A stretch of DNA of 12,485 bases from CAYRNC01 sp964425645 (GTDB lineage Bacteria > Bacillota > Clostridia > Peptostreptococcales > Anaerovoracaceae): the NCBI GenBank assembly GCA_964425645.1, contig CAYRNC010000051.1:1-12485 (forward strand), given 5' to 3'. Position numbers and translations under genes: made by a program. The notes below the pieces were generated by a model, which ran no database searches, had not been told where the DNA came from, and saw only the letters and a list, made by a program, of their open reading frames with translations. Below, piece after piece: positions 6,819 to 12,485 of the stretch. Every line of letters begins with the position of its first letter. Position 1 is the first letter of the stretch.

Positions 6819-6853
6819 AGTTTTAACACAAGTTGGTTACAAGGAGTCAAGCA

Positions 6854-8152
6854 ATGATTTGGAATGAACCGAAAGAATGCATGTCACGGGATGAAATGCA
6901 ACATCTACAAAGTGCGAGGCTGAGAAACATGGTAGACAGGGTCTACCACAATGTTCCTTTTTATCGCAAAAAACTTCAACAAATTGGGCTTGAACCCGGC
7001 GATATCAGATACATAGAAGACTTAACTAAGCTGCCTTTTACTACAAAGCAAGACCTTAGGGACAACTACCCCTTCGGGCTCTTTGCCACACCAAAAAGCG
7101 AGATAGTCCGATTTCATGCCTCATCGGGTACTACGGGCAAATCTACCGTGGTAGGCTATACGAGAAAAGATATAGAAATTTTTTCTGAGGTTGTCACAAG
7201 GGCCCTAGTAAGTACGGGCACCACAAGGAATGATATTGTTCAAGTGGCTTACGGTTACGGCCTCTTCACAGGGGGGCTGGGTTTACATTACGGTGTGGAA
7301 AAACTCGGTGCAACCGTTGTTCCCATTTCGGGCGGAAATACTGCAAAGCAGCTTCAGCTGCTGCAGGATTTCGGCAGTACTGTTTTAGCATGCACCCCCT
7401 CTTACGCAGTCTACCTGGCAGAAGCACTGACAGAAGAGGGAATCGATGCTTCAAAGCTTCCCCTGCGAATCGGAGTCTTCGGTGCAGAACCTTGGACTGA
7501 GGCAATGCGTAATAAAATAGAAGAGGAACTGCAAATTACAGCCCATGATATCTATGGACTAAGTGAAATTGTAGGACCGGGCGTATCCATAAGCTGTGAG
7601 GCAAAAGATGGCCTGCACATCGCCTGCGATCATTTCGTTCCTGAAATAATAAATCCTGAAACTCTTTTGCCTATGAAGGAAGGACAAACCGGCGAGCTCG
7701 TGTTTACTACGATTACAAAGGAAGCTATGCCTTTAATCAGATATCGTACAAGGGATTTGTCCTCATTGAATGAAGCCCCCTGCTCATGCGGCAGAACAAA
7801 TGTACGTATGGCTAAAATATTTGGCCGCTCGGACGATATGTTAATTATACGCGGAGTTAATATTTTCCCTTCTCAGATAGAAAGCGTGTTGCTTGAAATT
7901 CCTGAAGCCAGACCACAATACATGTTGATTGTAGACCGAAAAGGAGCCATGGACACTCTCGAGGTCCAGGTTGAAATTGAAGATAAATATTTTTCCGATG
8001 AACTTGTAGAGCTTGCAAGGATAAACAGGAAGATCAAACATAAAATTGAAAGCACGCTAGGTGTAAGTATACAGTTGTCCCTGGTTGAGCATAAGACAAT
8101 CCAAAGAAGCGAAGGCAAAGCCACACGTGTTATCGACAAACGCGTACTGTAA
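6854..8152 (+). CDS. paaK: phenylacetate-CoA ligase family protein (PaaK)
   Basis: This 432-residue cytoplasmic enzyme activates an aryl carboxylate (phenylacetate, or a related indole- or hydroxyphenyl-acetate) to its CoA thioester through an acyl-adenylate, using ATP. Visible features are the adenylation P-loop SSGTTGK (90-96), YGLSE (234-238), RYRTRD (296-301), the hinge region GRSDDMLIIRGVNIFPSQIE (324-343) and the C-terminal lysine stretch EGKATR (420-425). A CSCGR motif (310-314), typical of the PaaK branch, lies before the hinge. The ATG at 6854 has AAGGAG 7 nt upstream; an in-frame TTG at 6833 has none. The ACT-domain gene follows after 20 nt, the usual partner in anaerobes. In many Clostridia this pair sits next to iorAB (indolepyruvate:ferredoxin oxidoreductase), which is missing here. 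The family is certain; the exact acid is not. Confidence 0.93.
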   Translation: MIWNEPKECMSRDEMQHLQSARLRNMVDRVYHNVPFYRKKLQQIGLEPGDIRYIEDLTKLPFTTKQDLRDNYPFGLFATPKSEIVRFHASSGTTGKSTVVGYTRKDIEIFSEVVTRALVSTGTTRNDIVQVAYGYGLFTGGLGLHYGVEKLGATVVPISGGNTAKQLQLLQDFGSTVLACTPSYAVYLAEALTEEGIDASKLPLRIGVFGAEPWTEAMRNKIEEELQITAHDIYGLSEIVGPGVSISCEAKDGLHIACDHFVPEIINPETLLPMKEGQTGELVFTTITKEAMPLIRYRTRDLSSLNEAPCSCGRTNVRMAKIFGRSDDMLIIRGVNIFPSQIESVLLEIPEARPQYMLIVDRKGAMDTLEVQVEIEDKYFSDELVELARINRKIKHKIESTLGVSIQLSLVEHKTIQRSEGKATRVIDKRVL

Positions 8153-8172
8153 AAGCACGAAAGGAGAAAAAA

Positions 8173-8565
8173 ATGATTATTAAGCAGCTATCCGTTTTTG
8201 TTCAAAATGAGCCCGGGAGATTAGTCAATGTCACCCAAATACTGTCCGATGCCAAAATAAATATCTCCGCCCTATCCCTTGCTGAGGCTGAGGAATACGG
8301 TGTTTTGCGAATGGTCGTAAGCGATATGGAGAAAGCTGCAAGCACGCTTAAAGAAAATAATTACACTGTAAGGATTACAGATGTAATATGCATAATAACG
8401 GAGGACGTCCCGGGAGCGTTGAACGAACAGCTCATAGCTTTGGCATCCTACAATATCGATGTCGCGTACATGTATGGGTATTCTAATGGTGGAAAGGCCC
8501 GCCTTATATTAAAAACTAATGATCCAAAGCGGGCAGAAAAGATACTTGAAAGCTTGATTTTTTAA
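8173..8565 (+). CDS. tandem ACT-domain protein linked to PaaK
   Basis: This 130-residue protein consists of two ACT domains, residues about 1-68 (IKQLSVFVQNEPGRLVNVTQ) and about 69-130 (ITDVICIITEDVPGALNEQL). Each has the EPGRL/VPGAL ligand-loop signature after the first strand. ACT domains bind small ligands, most often amino acids, so it is probably a sensor or regulator for the aryl-CoA ligase encoded 20 nt upstream. No DNA-binding or catalytic domain is visible. AAGGAG stands 6 nt before the ATG. Its last 4 nt overlap the end of the convergent ydbC-like gene and no terminator is seen between them. The ligand is unknown; an aromatic amino acid or aryl-acid would fit the context. Confidence 0.9.
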   Translation: MIIKQLSVFVQNEPGRLVNVTQILSDAKINISALSLAEAEEYGVLRMVVSDMEKAASTLKENNYTVRITDVICIITEDVPGALNEQLIALASYNIDVAYMYGYSNGGKARLILKTNDPKRAEKILESLIF

Positions 8566-8801
8566 ATGTCTAGCTCCATAAGCAAGGATCTAAGGTCGGA
8601 GAGCTCTTTTGATGTCAGCGTAACACCTTTTCCCATCCTGGAGTGACCCTCATCCCAGTTGCGAATATCATATTTAGCCTCCGCACCGTTCCAAGACACC
8701 AGATTCAACTCTCTGGTCCAGCCTTTTAAATCCCGCCCGAATACTCCGAAATGCTCCTTTAAGTCGAACGTTACTTCCCTGCTTCTTTCATCCTTCACCA
8801 T
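8562..8801 (-). CDS. YdbC/PC4-family single-stranded nucleic acid binding protein
   Basis: This 79-residue protein matches the bacterial PC4-like YdbC family, which binds single-stranded DNA or RNA as a dimer. The visible pattern is a beta-sheet region with GWTRELNLVSWNGAEAKYDI (about 27-46), then RNWDEGHSRMGKGVTLTSKE (about 47-66) and a C-terminal helix (ELSDLRSLLMELDI). The ATG at 8801 has AGGAGG 8 nt upstream. It has its own near-consensus promoter at 8868-8896, giving a leader of about 60 nt. Its stop codon overlaps the stop of the ACT gene on the other strand by 4 bp. The length is normal for the family. The cellular role is not known precisely; transcription or DNA maintenance are the usual suggestions. 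Confidence 0.87.
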   Translation of the reverse strand: MVKDERSREVTFDLKEHFGVFGRDLKGWTRELNLVSWNGAEAKYDIRNWDEGHSRMGKGVTLTSKELSDLRSLLMELDI

Positions 8802-8867
8802 GTTCTAATCCTCCTATTATTGCGTTAATCGGTCAAGCAACCTATCGCCCGACAGCCTGTTAAGATA

Positions 8868-8896
8868 AGTATAGACTTCATCCTAAGACTTGTCAA
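8868..8896 (-). promoter_or_regulatory. near-consensus sigma-A promoter of the ydbC-like gene
   Basis: On the complement, TTGACA (8891-8896) is separated by exactly 17 nt from TATACT (8868-8873). The predicted start is near 8861, about 60 nt before the ATG at 8801. The remainder of the 8802-9012 gap holds no further gene; a run of eight T (8900-8907) lies just upstream of the -35. Confidence 0.75.
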
Positions 8897-9012
8897 CCTT
8901 TTTTTTACATATCACCTAGCATTTGGGCATAGTTAAATTCATCCCTTGCTTTTTTTTACCGAATGCAATAACATAAAATAATAAATGCAGCAGCGATCAG
9001 GAGGAAATAATT

Positions 9013-9477
9013 ATGAGAAGATCGGACAGAGAAGTAACAAACATTAAGGACATAGAGGACATCCTTAAAAATGCTTTCGTATGTCATCTTGGACTGGTCG
9101 ATGGAGATCAGCCTTACGTAGTGCCTATGAATTACGCTTATTTCGAAGGTAAAGTATATCTTCACAGCGCTAAGGAAGGGCGTAAGCTGGATTTAATCCG
9201 CAAAAATAAGAAAGTCTGCTTTCAGATGGAAATTACATCAAAAGATATTGCAAAACACGGGGACCAACCTTGTGATTGGGGAACCATTTACCAAAGCGTA
9301 ATAGGCACCGGTATCGCAACTTTGGTTAGCGACGTCAAAGAAAAGGAAAGGGCGCTGAAATCCATAGTATCAAATTTTGACCACCGAGATCTTCCTTTCC
9401 ATGAGGGTGATTTTGCAGATACAACAGTGATCCGCATCGATATTAAGGAAATGACAGGAAAGAGGGGTGACGATTAG
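9013..9477 (+). CDS. NimA-like pyridoxamine 5'-phosphate oxidase family flavoprotein
   Basis: This 154-residue protein has the split-barrel FMN-binding fold of the PNPOx family, in the branch annotated as NimA or 5-nitroimidazole resistance related. Visible signs are the N-terminal MRRSDREV, the strand pattern HLGLVDGDQPYVVPMNYAY (25-43), HSAKEGRKLDLI (51-62, with the conserved His51) and YQSVIGTGIATLV (93-105). Such proteins reduce small molecules with FMN, or act as stress-related oxidoreductases in anaerobes; resistance cannot be concluded from sequence. The ATG at 9013 has AGGAGG 8 nt upstream. A weak promoter (TTGCTT at 8946, TAACAT at 8969) may drive it. Its last 35 nt overlap the 3' end of the convergent PHP gene. 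Confidence 0.87.
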   Translation: MRRSDREVTNIKDIEDILKNAFVCHLGLVDGDQPYVVPMNYAYFEGKVYLHSAKEGRKLDLIRKNKKVCFQMEITSKDIAKHGDQPCDWGTIYQSVIGTGIATLVSDVKEKERALKSIVSNFDHRDLPFHEGDFADTTVIRIDIKEMTGKRGDD

Positions 9478-10321
9478 CGGGGCACCCTGTCACTCCGACA
9501 TCCACACCAGCATTAAAGCCCGGTCCGTGAAAATCCGAACCGCAGGTGACAAACAATCCCCTTCGGTTTGCTATTGAAATCAACATTTCTGCCTCTTTTG
9601 GAGTGTGAGTGCTATAATAGCACTCCATTCCAAACAGGCCCCATTCCTTAAGAACTCTGGTAAGAAAGTCAAGTCTTTCCCAAAATCCTTCACGACCAAA
9701 CTCCAGACAGCCTATCTTCAGAGGATGGGCTAAAACGGCCTTTCCGCCTGCTTTAATTATAAGAGATATAGCCTTTTTTGCATATATCTTTTCCCTGTGT
9801 ATGCTTCTGATCCGGGGATGACGAAGATATTCCCCGGGAGCAAACGCATCCTGGGCAGTTTTTATATATCCCCGCTTTACCATAGCCAGCGCAAAATTGG
9901 GCTTACCCGCATAGTCTTTGCCTCCGGTTTCAGCCAAATCTTTAGAAGTTACCTTATAACCCAGTTCTTCAAGTACATTTGACAGATTTGCGTTTCTTTT
10001 TTCCCTTTGACTCCGTATATCTTCTATCGCCTTGAGCAAAGCGCCATTTTCAATGTCAATCCCATAACCCAATATGTGTACGTATCCCTGTTTCAATCCA
10101 CTTTCTTTTTCTTTATTTAACAGGCTGCAAGACAGTTCAATGCCGGTAATCACACGGATCCCATATCTTTTCCCTGCATCCAAAGCTTCAGGAATACCAT
10201 TAATACCGTCATGGTCCGTGATGGCAATCACATTAACACCCATTTTTGCAGCTCTTTCAACAACATCGGCGGGAGACAAAGTTCCATCCGAATAGTTAGT
10301 GTGAAGATGCAAATCAATCAT
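9443..10321 (-). CDS. PHP-domain phosphoesterase (TrpH/YciV-like)
   Basis: This 292-residue metal-dependent phosphoesterase belongs to the PHP superfamily branch of E. coli TrpH/YciV (RNase AM), which removes phosphate from 3',5'-nucleoside bisphosphates and trims short 5' RNA ends. Metal ligands are visible in order: HLHTNYSDG (H5, H7, D12), TDHDG (D36, H37), E62 in GIELS, H82 in HILGYG, H199 in LAHP, and D263 and H265 in GSDFHG. The length is close to E. coli TrpH (about 293). I chose the ATG at 10321 because AAGGAG lies 9 nt upstream; the ATG at 10330 follows the binding site directly. The start overlaps the end of the MFS gene by 8 bp, implying translational coupling. The last residues are encoded across the end of the opposite NimA-like gene. 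The family is firm; the substrate is inferred. Confidence 0.9.
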   Translation of the reverse strand: MIDLHLHTNYSDGTLSPADVVERAAKMGVNVIAITDHDGINGIPEALDAGKRYGIRVITGIELSCSLLNKEKESGLKQGYVHILGYGIDIENGALLKAIEDIRSQREKRNANLSNVLEELGYKVTSKDLAETGGKDYAGKPNFALAMVKRGYIKTAQDAFAPGEYLRHPRIRSIHREKIYAKKAISLIIKAGGKAVLAHPLKIGCLEFGREGFWERLDFLTRVLKEWGLFGMECYYSTHTPKEAEMLISIANRRGLFVTCGSDFHGPGFNAGVDVGVTGCPANRHPSFLSFP

Positions 10322-11528
10322 CGTTCTCATCTCCTTCAGCCTTCATTCTTTTAACAGGTTTTTTCAAACTATATAAAAAGAATAACTGTATTATTATCAA
10401 TAGCGGGATTACCGCAAATATGCTTCTTACGCTGAATTTCACCGTAATATGACTGCCTATAAGCGGGGCCGCCATCGTTCCTAAACTGTTTACCGTTCCC
10501 AACCAACCGAATAATGCCCCTCTTAAAGCCATCGGGGTCTGCTCCGATGCTGCGGAGGTAAGTATAGGTTCCGTTGCACCTGCAAGAAAGAAGTAAACGG
10601 TAAATACTAATATGAATAGCGCCAATGACTTTATGGGCAAAAGCAATAACGCAACGGGTAGCGTCAAAAAAGTAAGCAGCAACGCAAGTTTTCCCTTTTC
10701 TTTTTTATCCCCCAGACGGGTAATCGTCAGCGCAGCAATTGCCGTTGCAAGGCTGATGGAACCGTTTACGAGACCTGTATAGGCAGATGCCCCAACGGCT
10801 GTCCCTAAAATCTCCTGAACGAAAAGGGGTATAAAGGGTACGAACATGCTCCTGGCTAATCTTTGAAAAAACAGCGAGCACAGTATCTTTAACACCTGGG
10901 GGCTTACAGTCTTTTTCTTTACCCCTTTGTCCTCTTTCTTAATTCGATAGCCATAAGTATTTTTGTCCTCCACAACCAAAAATATAACAAGAAAGAAACC
11001 GACGAACATCAAAATTCCTCCGAATATGAAACAAAATCGGTATCCCAGGAATTCAGCGAGTACCCCTCCGATTAACGGCCCGACAGAATATCCTAAAAAG
11101 TTCGACGATGTCATCAAGCCCAATGCATAGGAAAGCTTCCGTTCCGGCGTGTTGGCGGATACAAACCCCATGCTGGCGGTTACCGTGCCTGTCATTATAC
11201 CCTGCAGCGCCCGAAGAGAAAGAAATTGCCACAATTGCTGCGACAATCCCATTAAAACCAATATAAGTGCCGCCCCTATCATCGCCCGCATTATCATCAT
11301 CTTTCTGCCATAGCGATCTGCGGCTATACCCCATAAAGGCGCCGCAAATGCCATGGTTGTGGCGGGAAGGGTAGCGGATATTCCAATATAGTAACTAAGC
11401 TCCACAGGATCTGTCACCCCTAGCTCCATCAGGAAGAAAGGGGTGAAGGGAATGCAGAGTCCAAATCCCATCAAGGAAAAAACCTGCGCCACCCACAAGG
11501 TATACAGGTTTATTTTCCATCGGTCCAT
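10314..11528 (-). CDS. MFS transporter, probable drug-efflux (DHA1/MdtG-like)
   Basis: This 404-residue inner membrane protein has about 12 predicted helices and a cytoplasmic middle loop rich in Lys (about 190-208). Motif A (GIAADRYGRKMMIMR, between helices 2 and 3) and the antiporter motif C (GYSVGPLIGGVLAEFLGYR, helix 5) are present, pointing to proton-coupled export in the DHA1 group. The N-terminus (WKINLYTLWVAQ, then GLCIPFTPFFL) resembles MdtG-type proteins. GAAGG ends 7 nt before the ATG at 11528, a moderate binding site. It lies 24 nt after the DJ-1-like gene and overlaps the PHP gene start by 8 bp, so all are probably on one mRNA. The substrate cannot be told from the sequence. Confidence 0.9.
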   Translation of the reverse strand: MDRWKINLYTLWVAQVFSLMGFGLCIPFTPFFLMELGVTDPVELSYYIGISATLPATTMAFAAPLWGIAADRYGRKMMIMRAMIGAALILVLMGLSQQLWQFLSLRALQGIMTGTVTASMGFVSANTPERKLSYALGLMTSSNFLGYSVGPLIGGVLAEFLGYRFCFIFGGILMFVGFFLVIFLVVEDKNTYGYRIKKEDKGVKKKTVSPQVLKILCSLFFQRLARSMFVPFIPLFVQEILGTAVGASAYTGLVNGSISLATAIAALTITRLGDKKEKGKLALLLTFLTLPVALLLLPIKSLALFILVFTVYFFLAGATEPILTSAASEQTPMALRGALFGWLGTVNSLGTMAAPLIGSHITVKFSVRSIFAVIPLLIIIQLFFLYSLKKPVKRMKAEGDENDD

Positions 11529-11552
11529 AGATCAACCTTCGTCCTTAAAGAA

Positions 11553-12101
11553 TCAATACGAAACTAACAAAGATACTGCCAAATTTTTTGCGGTTTCCTT
11601 CCCCATCAAAGCTTCAACAAGCGCCAACGAAAACTGCATTGCTGTTCCAGGTCCTTTTGAAGTGATGATTTTTCCGTCAACCTCAACATTCTTATCCCCA
11701 ACTTTTGCCCCGTACAAATGAGATTCCATACCGGGATAAATTACAGCGGTTTTCCCTTCAAGCAGCCCCAATTCGCCAAATACCATAGGCGCTGCGCATA
11801 TAGCTGCAATCCATTTACCCTTTGCGGCAAATTCTACAATCTTTTCCGTAAGTTCCTCGTGGGCACCAAGGTTTTTACTGCCCGGCATTCCCCCCGGAAG
11901 GACAATCATTTCACAACTGCCGTAATCGATGCCATCAAACAATTGGTCGGTTTTTACCGTTACCCCATGTGCCCCGGTTACAAGAAAATCACCGGTTATC
12001 GACACCATTTTAGCATCAATATCCGCTCTTCGTAAAATATCCACTACGGTTAATGCCTCAATTTCCTCAAAACCATTGGCAAAATGAATCAATACACTCA
12101 T
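11553..12101 (-). CDS. DJ-1/PfpI family protein (YajL/ThiJ-like)
   Basis: This 182-residue cytoplasmic protein has the DJ-1 flavodoxin-like fold. The nucleophile-elbow cysteine is C102 in AAICAAP, and the partner acid is E15 in GFEEIEA, aligning with DJ-1 C106 and E18. Other family marks are VDILRRADI (20-28), VLPGGMPG (67-74), YPGME (122-126) and SKGPGTA (148-154). Members are linked to protein or metabolite repair (glyoxal adducts) and oxidative stress, but activity differs between branches and is debated. AGGAGG stands 5 nt before the ATG at 12101. It is preceded by a small membrane protein gene (gap 18 nt) and followed by the MFS gene (gap 24 nt). The family call is sure; the reaction is unknown. 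Confidence 0.93.
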   Translation of the reverse strand: MSVLIHFANGFEEIEALTVVDILRRADIDAKMVSITGDFLVTGAHGVTVKTDQLFDGIDYGSCEMIVLPGGMPGSKNLGAHEELTEKIVEFAAKGKWIAAICAAPMVFGELGLLEGKTAVIYPGMESHLYGAKVGDKNVEVDGKIITSKGPGTAMQFSLALVEALMGKETAKNLAVSLLVSY

Positions 12102-12119
12102 ATAATCCTCCTATTTCCG

Positions 12120-12473
12120 CTAACGAAACAACCTTCTGGGCCTGGTAATCCTCCATGAAATCGATGCTAAAATTACAATCATAACAGTTGATATGGCGAA
12201 GGATGCCAAGTACCAATCACGAACAAAACGGGCATTAATCAGTTGATCAACCAAGCCTCCTGTACTAATCAGAATTACATCCGGCTTAATCAGGAGGAGT
12301 ATCAGCAAAAATATCCAAAACCCTGCATAAAAGACAAGGCTCCATAGAAATCTGTTCCTTATAACCCCGGCTTTATTATAGCGCATCAGCAGCCAGTATG
12401 CTACACTCGTTATGAGAAAAACTGCTGCAAGGGAGATTGCAAGTTTAATTGCCCACCATTTATTACCAACCAT
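12120..12473 (-). CDS. small three-helix membrane protein of unknown function, possibly 5'-incomplete
   Basis: This frame encodes at least 117 residues with three predicted membrane helices (about 8-29, 44-63 and 86-106), a basic first loop (RYNKAGVIRNR) and a basic C-terminal end (RITRPRRLFR). I do not recognise the family. The ATG at 12473 is 12 nt from the window edge; no ribosome binding site is visible in those 12 nt, and the frame stays open through them. The true start may therefore lie outside the window. It is the first visible gene of the minus-strand operon with the DJ-1 gene 18 nt downstream. The regular spacing supports it as a real gene. Confidence 0.65.
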   Translation of the reverse strand: MVGNKWWAIKLAISLAAVFLITSVAYWLLMRYNKAGVIRNRFLWSLVFYAGFWIFLLILLLIKPDVILISTGGLVDQLINARFVRDWYLASFAISTVMIVILASISWRITRPRRLFR

Positions 12474-12485
12474 GTTTATGCTAGT

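Noticed and set aside
6797..6826. sigma-A promoter for paaK (TTGAGA, 18 nt, TTTTAA)
   Set aside because: The -10 matches only half of the consensus. The promoter at 6565-6593 is far better, though distant.

Overview
The window most likely comes from an anaerobic, spore-forming member of the Clostridia (Firmicutes). It has moderate to low GC, strong AGGAGG-type ribosome binding sites and GTG/TTG starts. It carries a trimeric electron-bifurcating [FeFe] hydrogenase, a PaaK-plus-ACT pair, a PC4/YdbC protein and a nucleoside kinase with a ThrRS-like N-terminus, a gene set usual in Clostridia. The species cannot be named from the sequence alone.

Layout. Positions 1-303 are an AT-rich leader without a convincing gene. 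Positions 304-4459 (+) hold a tight three-gene operon, hydC-hydB-hydA, closed by a clear intrinsic terminator at 4469-4495. A GC-rich imperfect hairpin (4509-4550) separates it from a convergent nucleoside kinase gene (4569-6239, -). Divergent from the kinase is a small DUF378 membrane protein gene (6341-6541, +). The next 300 bp are dense: a near-consensus sigma-A promoter (6565-6593, +) runs within about 20 nt into a perfect 11-bp hairpin with a U-rich tail. On the opposite strand lies an overlooked 39-residue Gly/Cys-rich membrane peptide gene (6662-6781, -) with a sporulation-type -10 element. Then come a phenylacetate-CoA ligase family gene and a tandem-ACT gene (6854-8565, +), a convergent ydbC-like gene (8562-8801, -) with its own near-consensus promoter, and a NimA-like flavin oxidoreductase gene (9013-9477, +). 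The rest (9443-12473, -) reads as one transcription unit: small membrane protein, DJ-1/PfpI protein, MFS exporter, PHP-domain phosphoesterase.

How the genes work together. HydABC should couple oxidation of reduced ferredoxin and NAD(P)H to H2 formation, or the reverse, in the cytoplasm. PaaK with its ACT partner activates aryl-acids to CoA thioesters, usually as part of aromatic amino acid fermentation. This also depends on ferredoxin, but no ferredoxin-linked oxidoreductase gene is present here. The last operon mixes transport, a DJ-1-like protein and a nucleotide phosphoesterase, and its joint purpose is not evident.

No mobile element, CRISPR array, tRNA or rRNA was seen. The most interesting points are the Cys-to-Ser change in the hydrogenase L1 motif (TSCSP), the promoter-hairpin unit at 6565-6650 that could make a very short RNA, and the hidden 39-residue gene.
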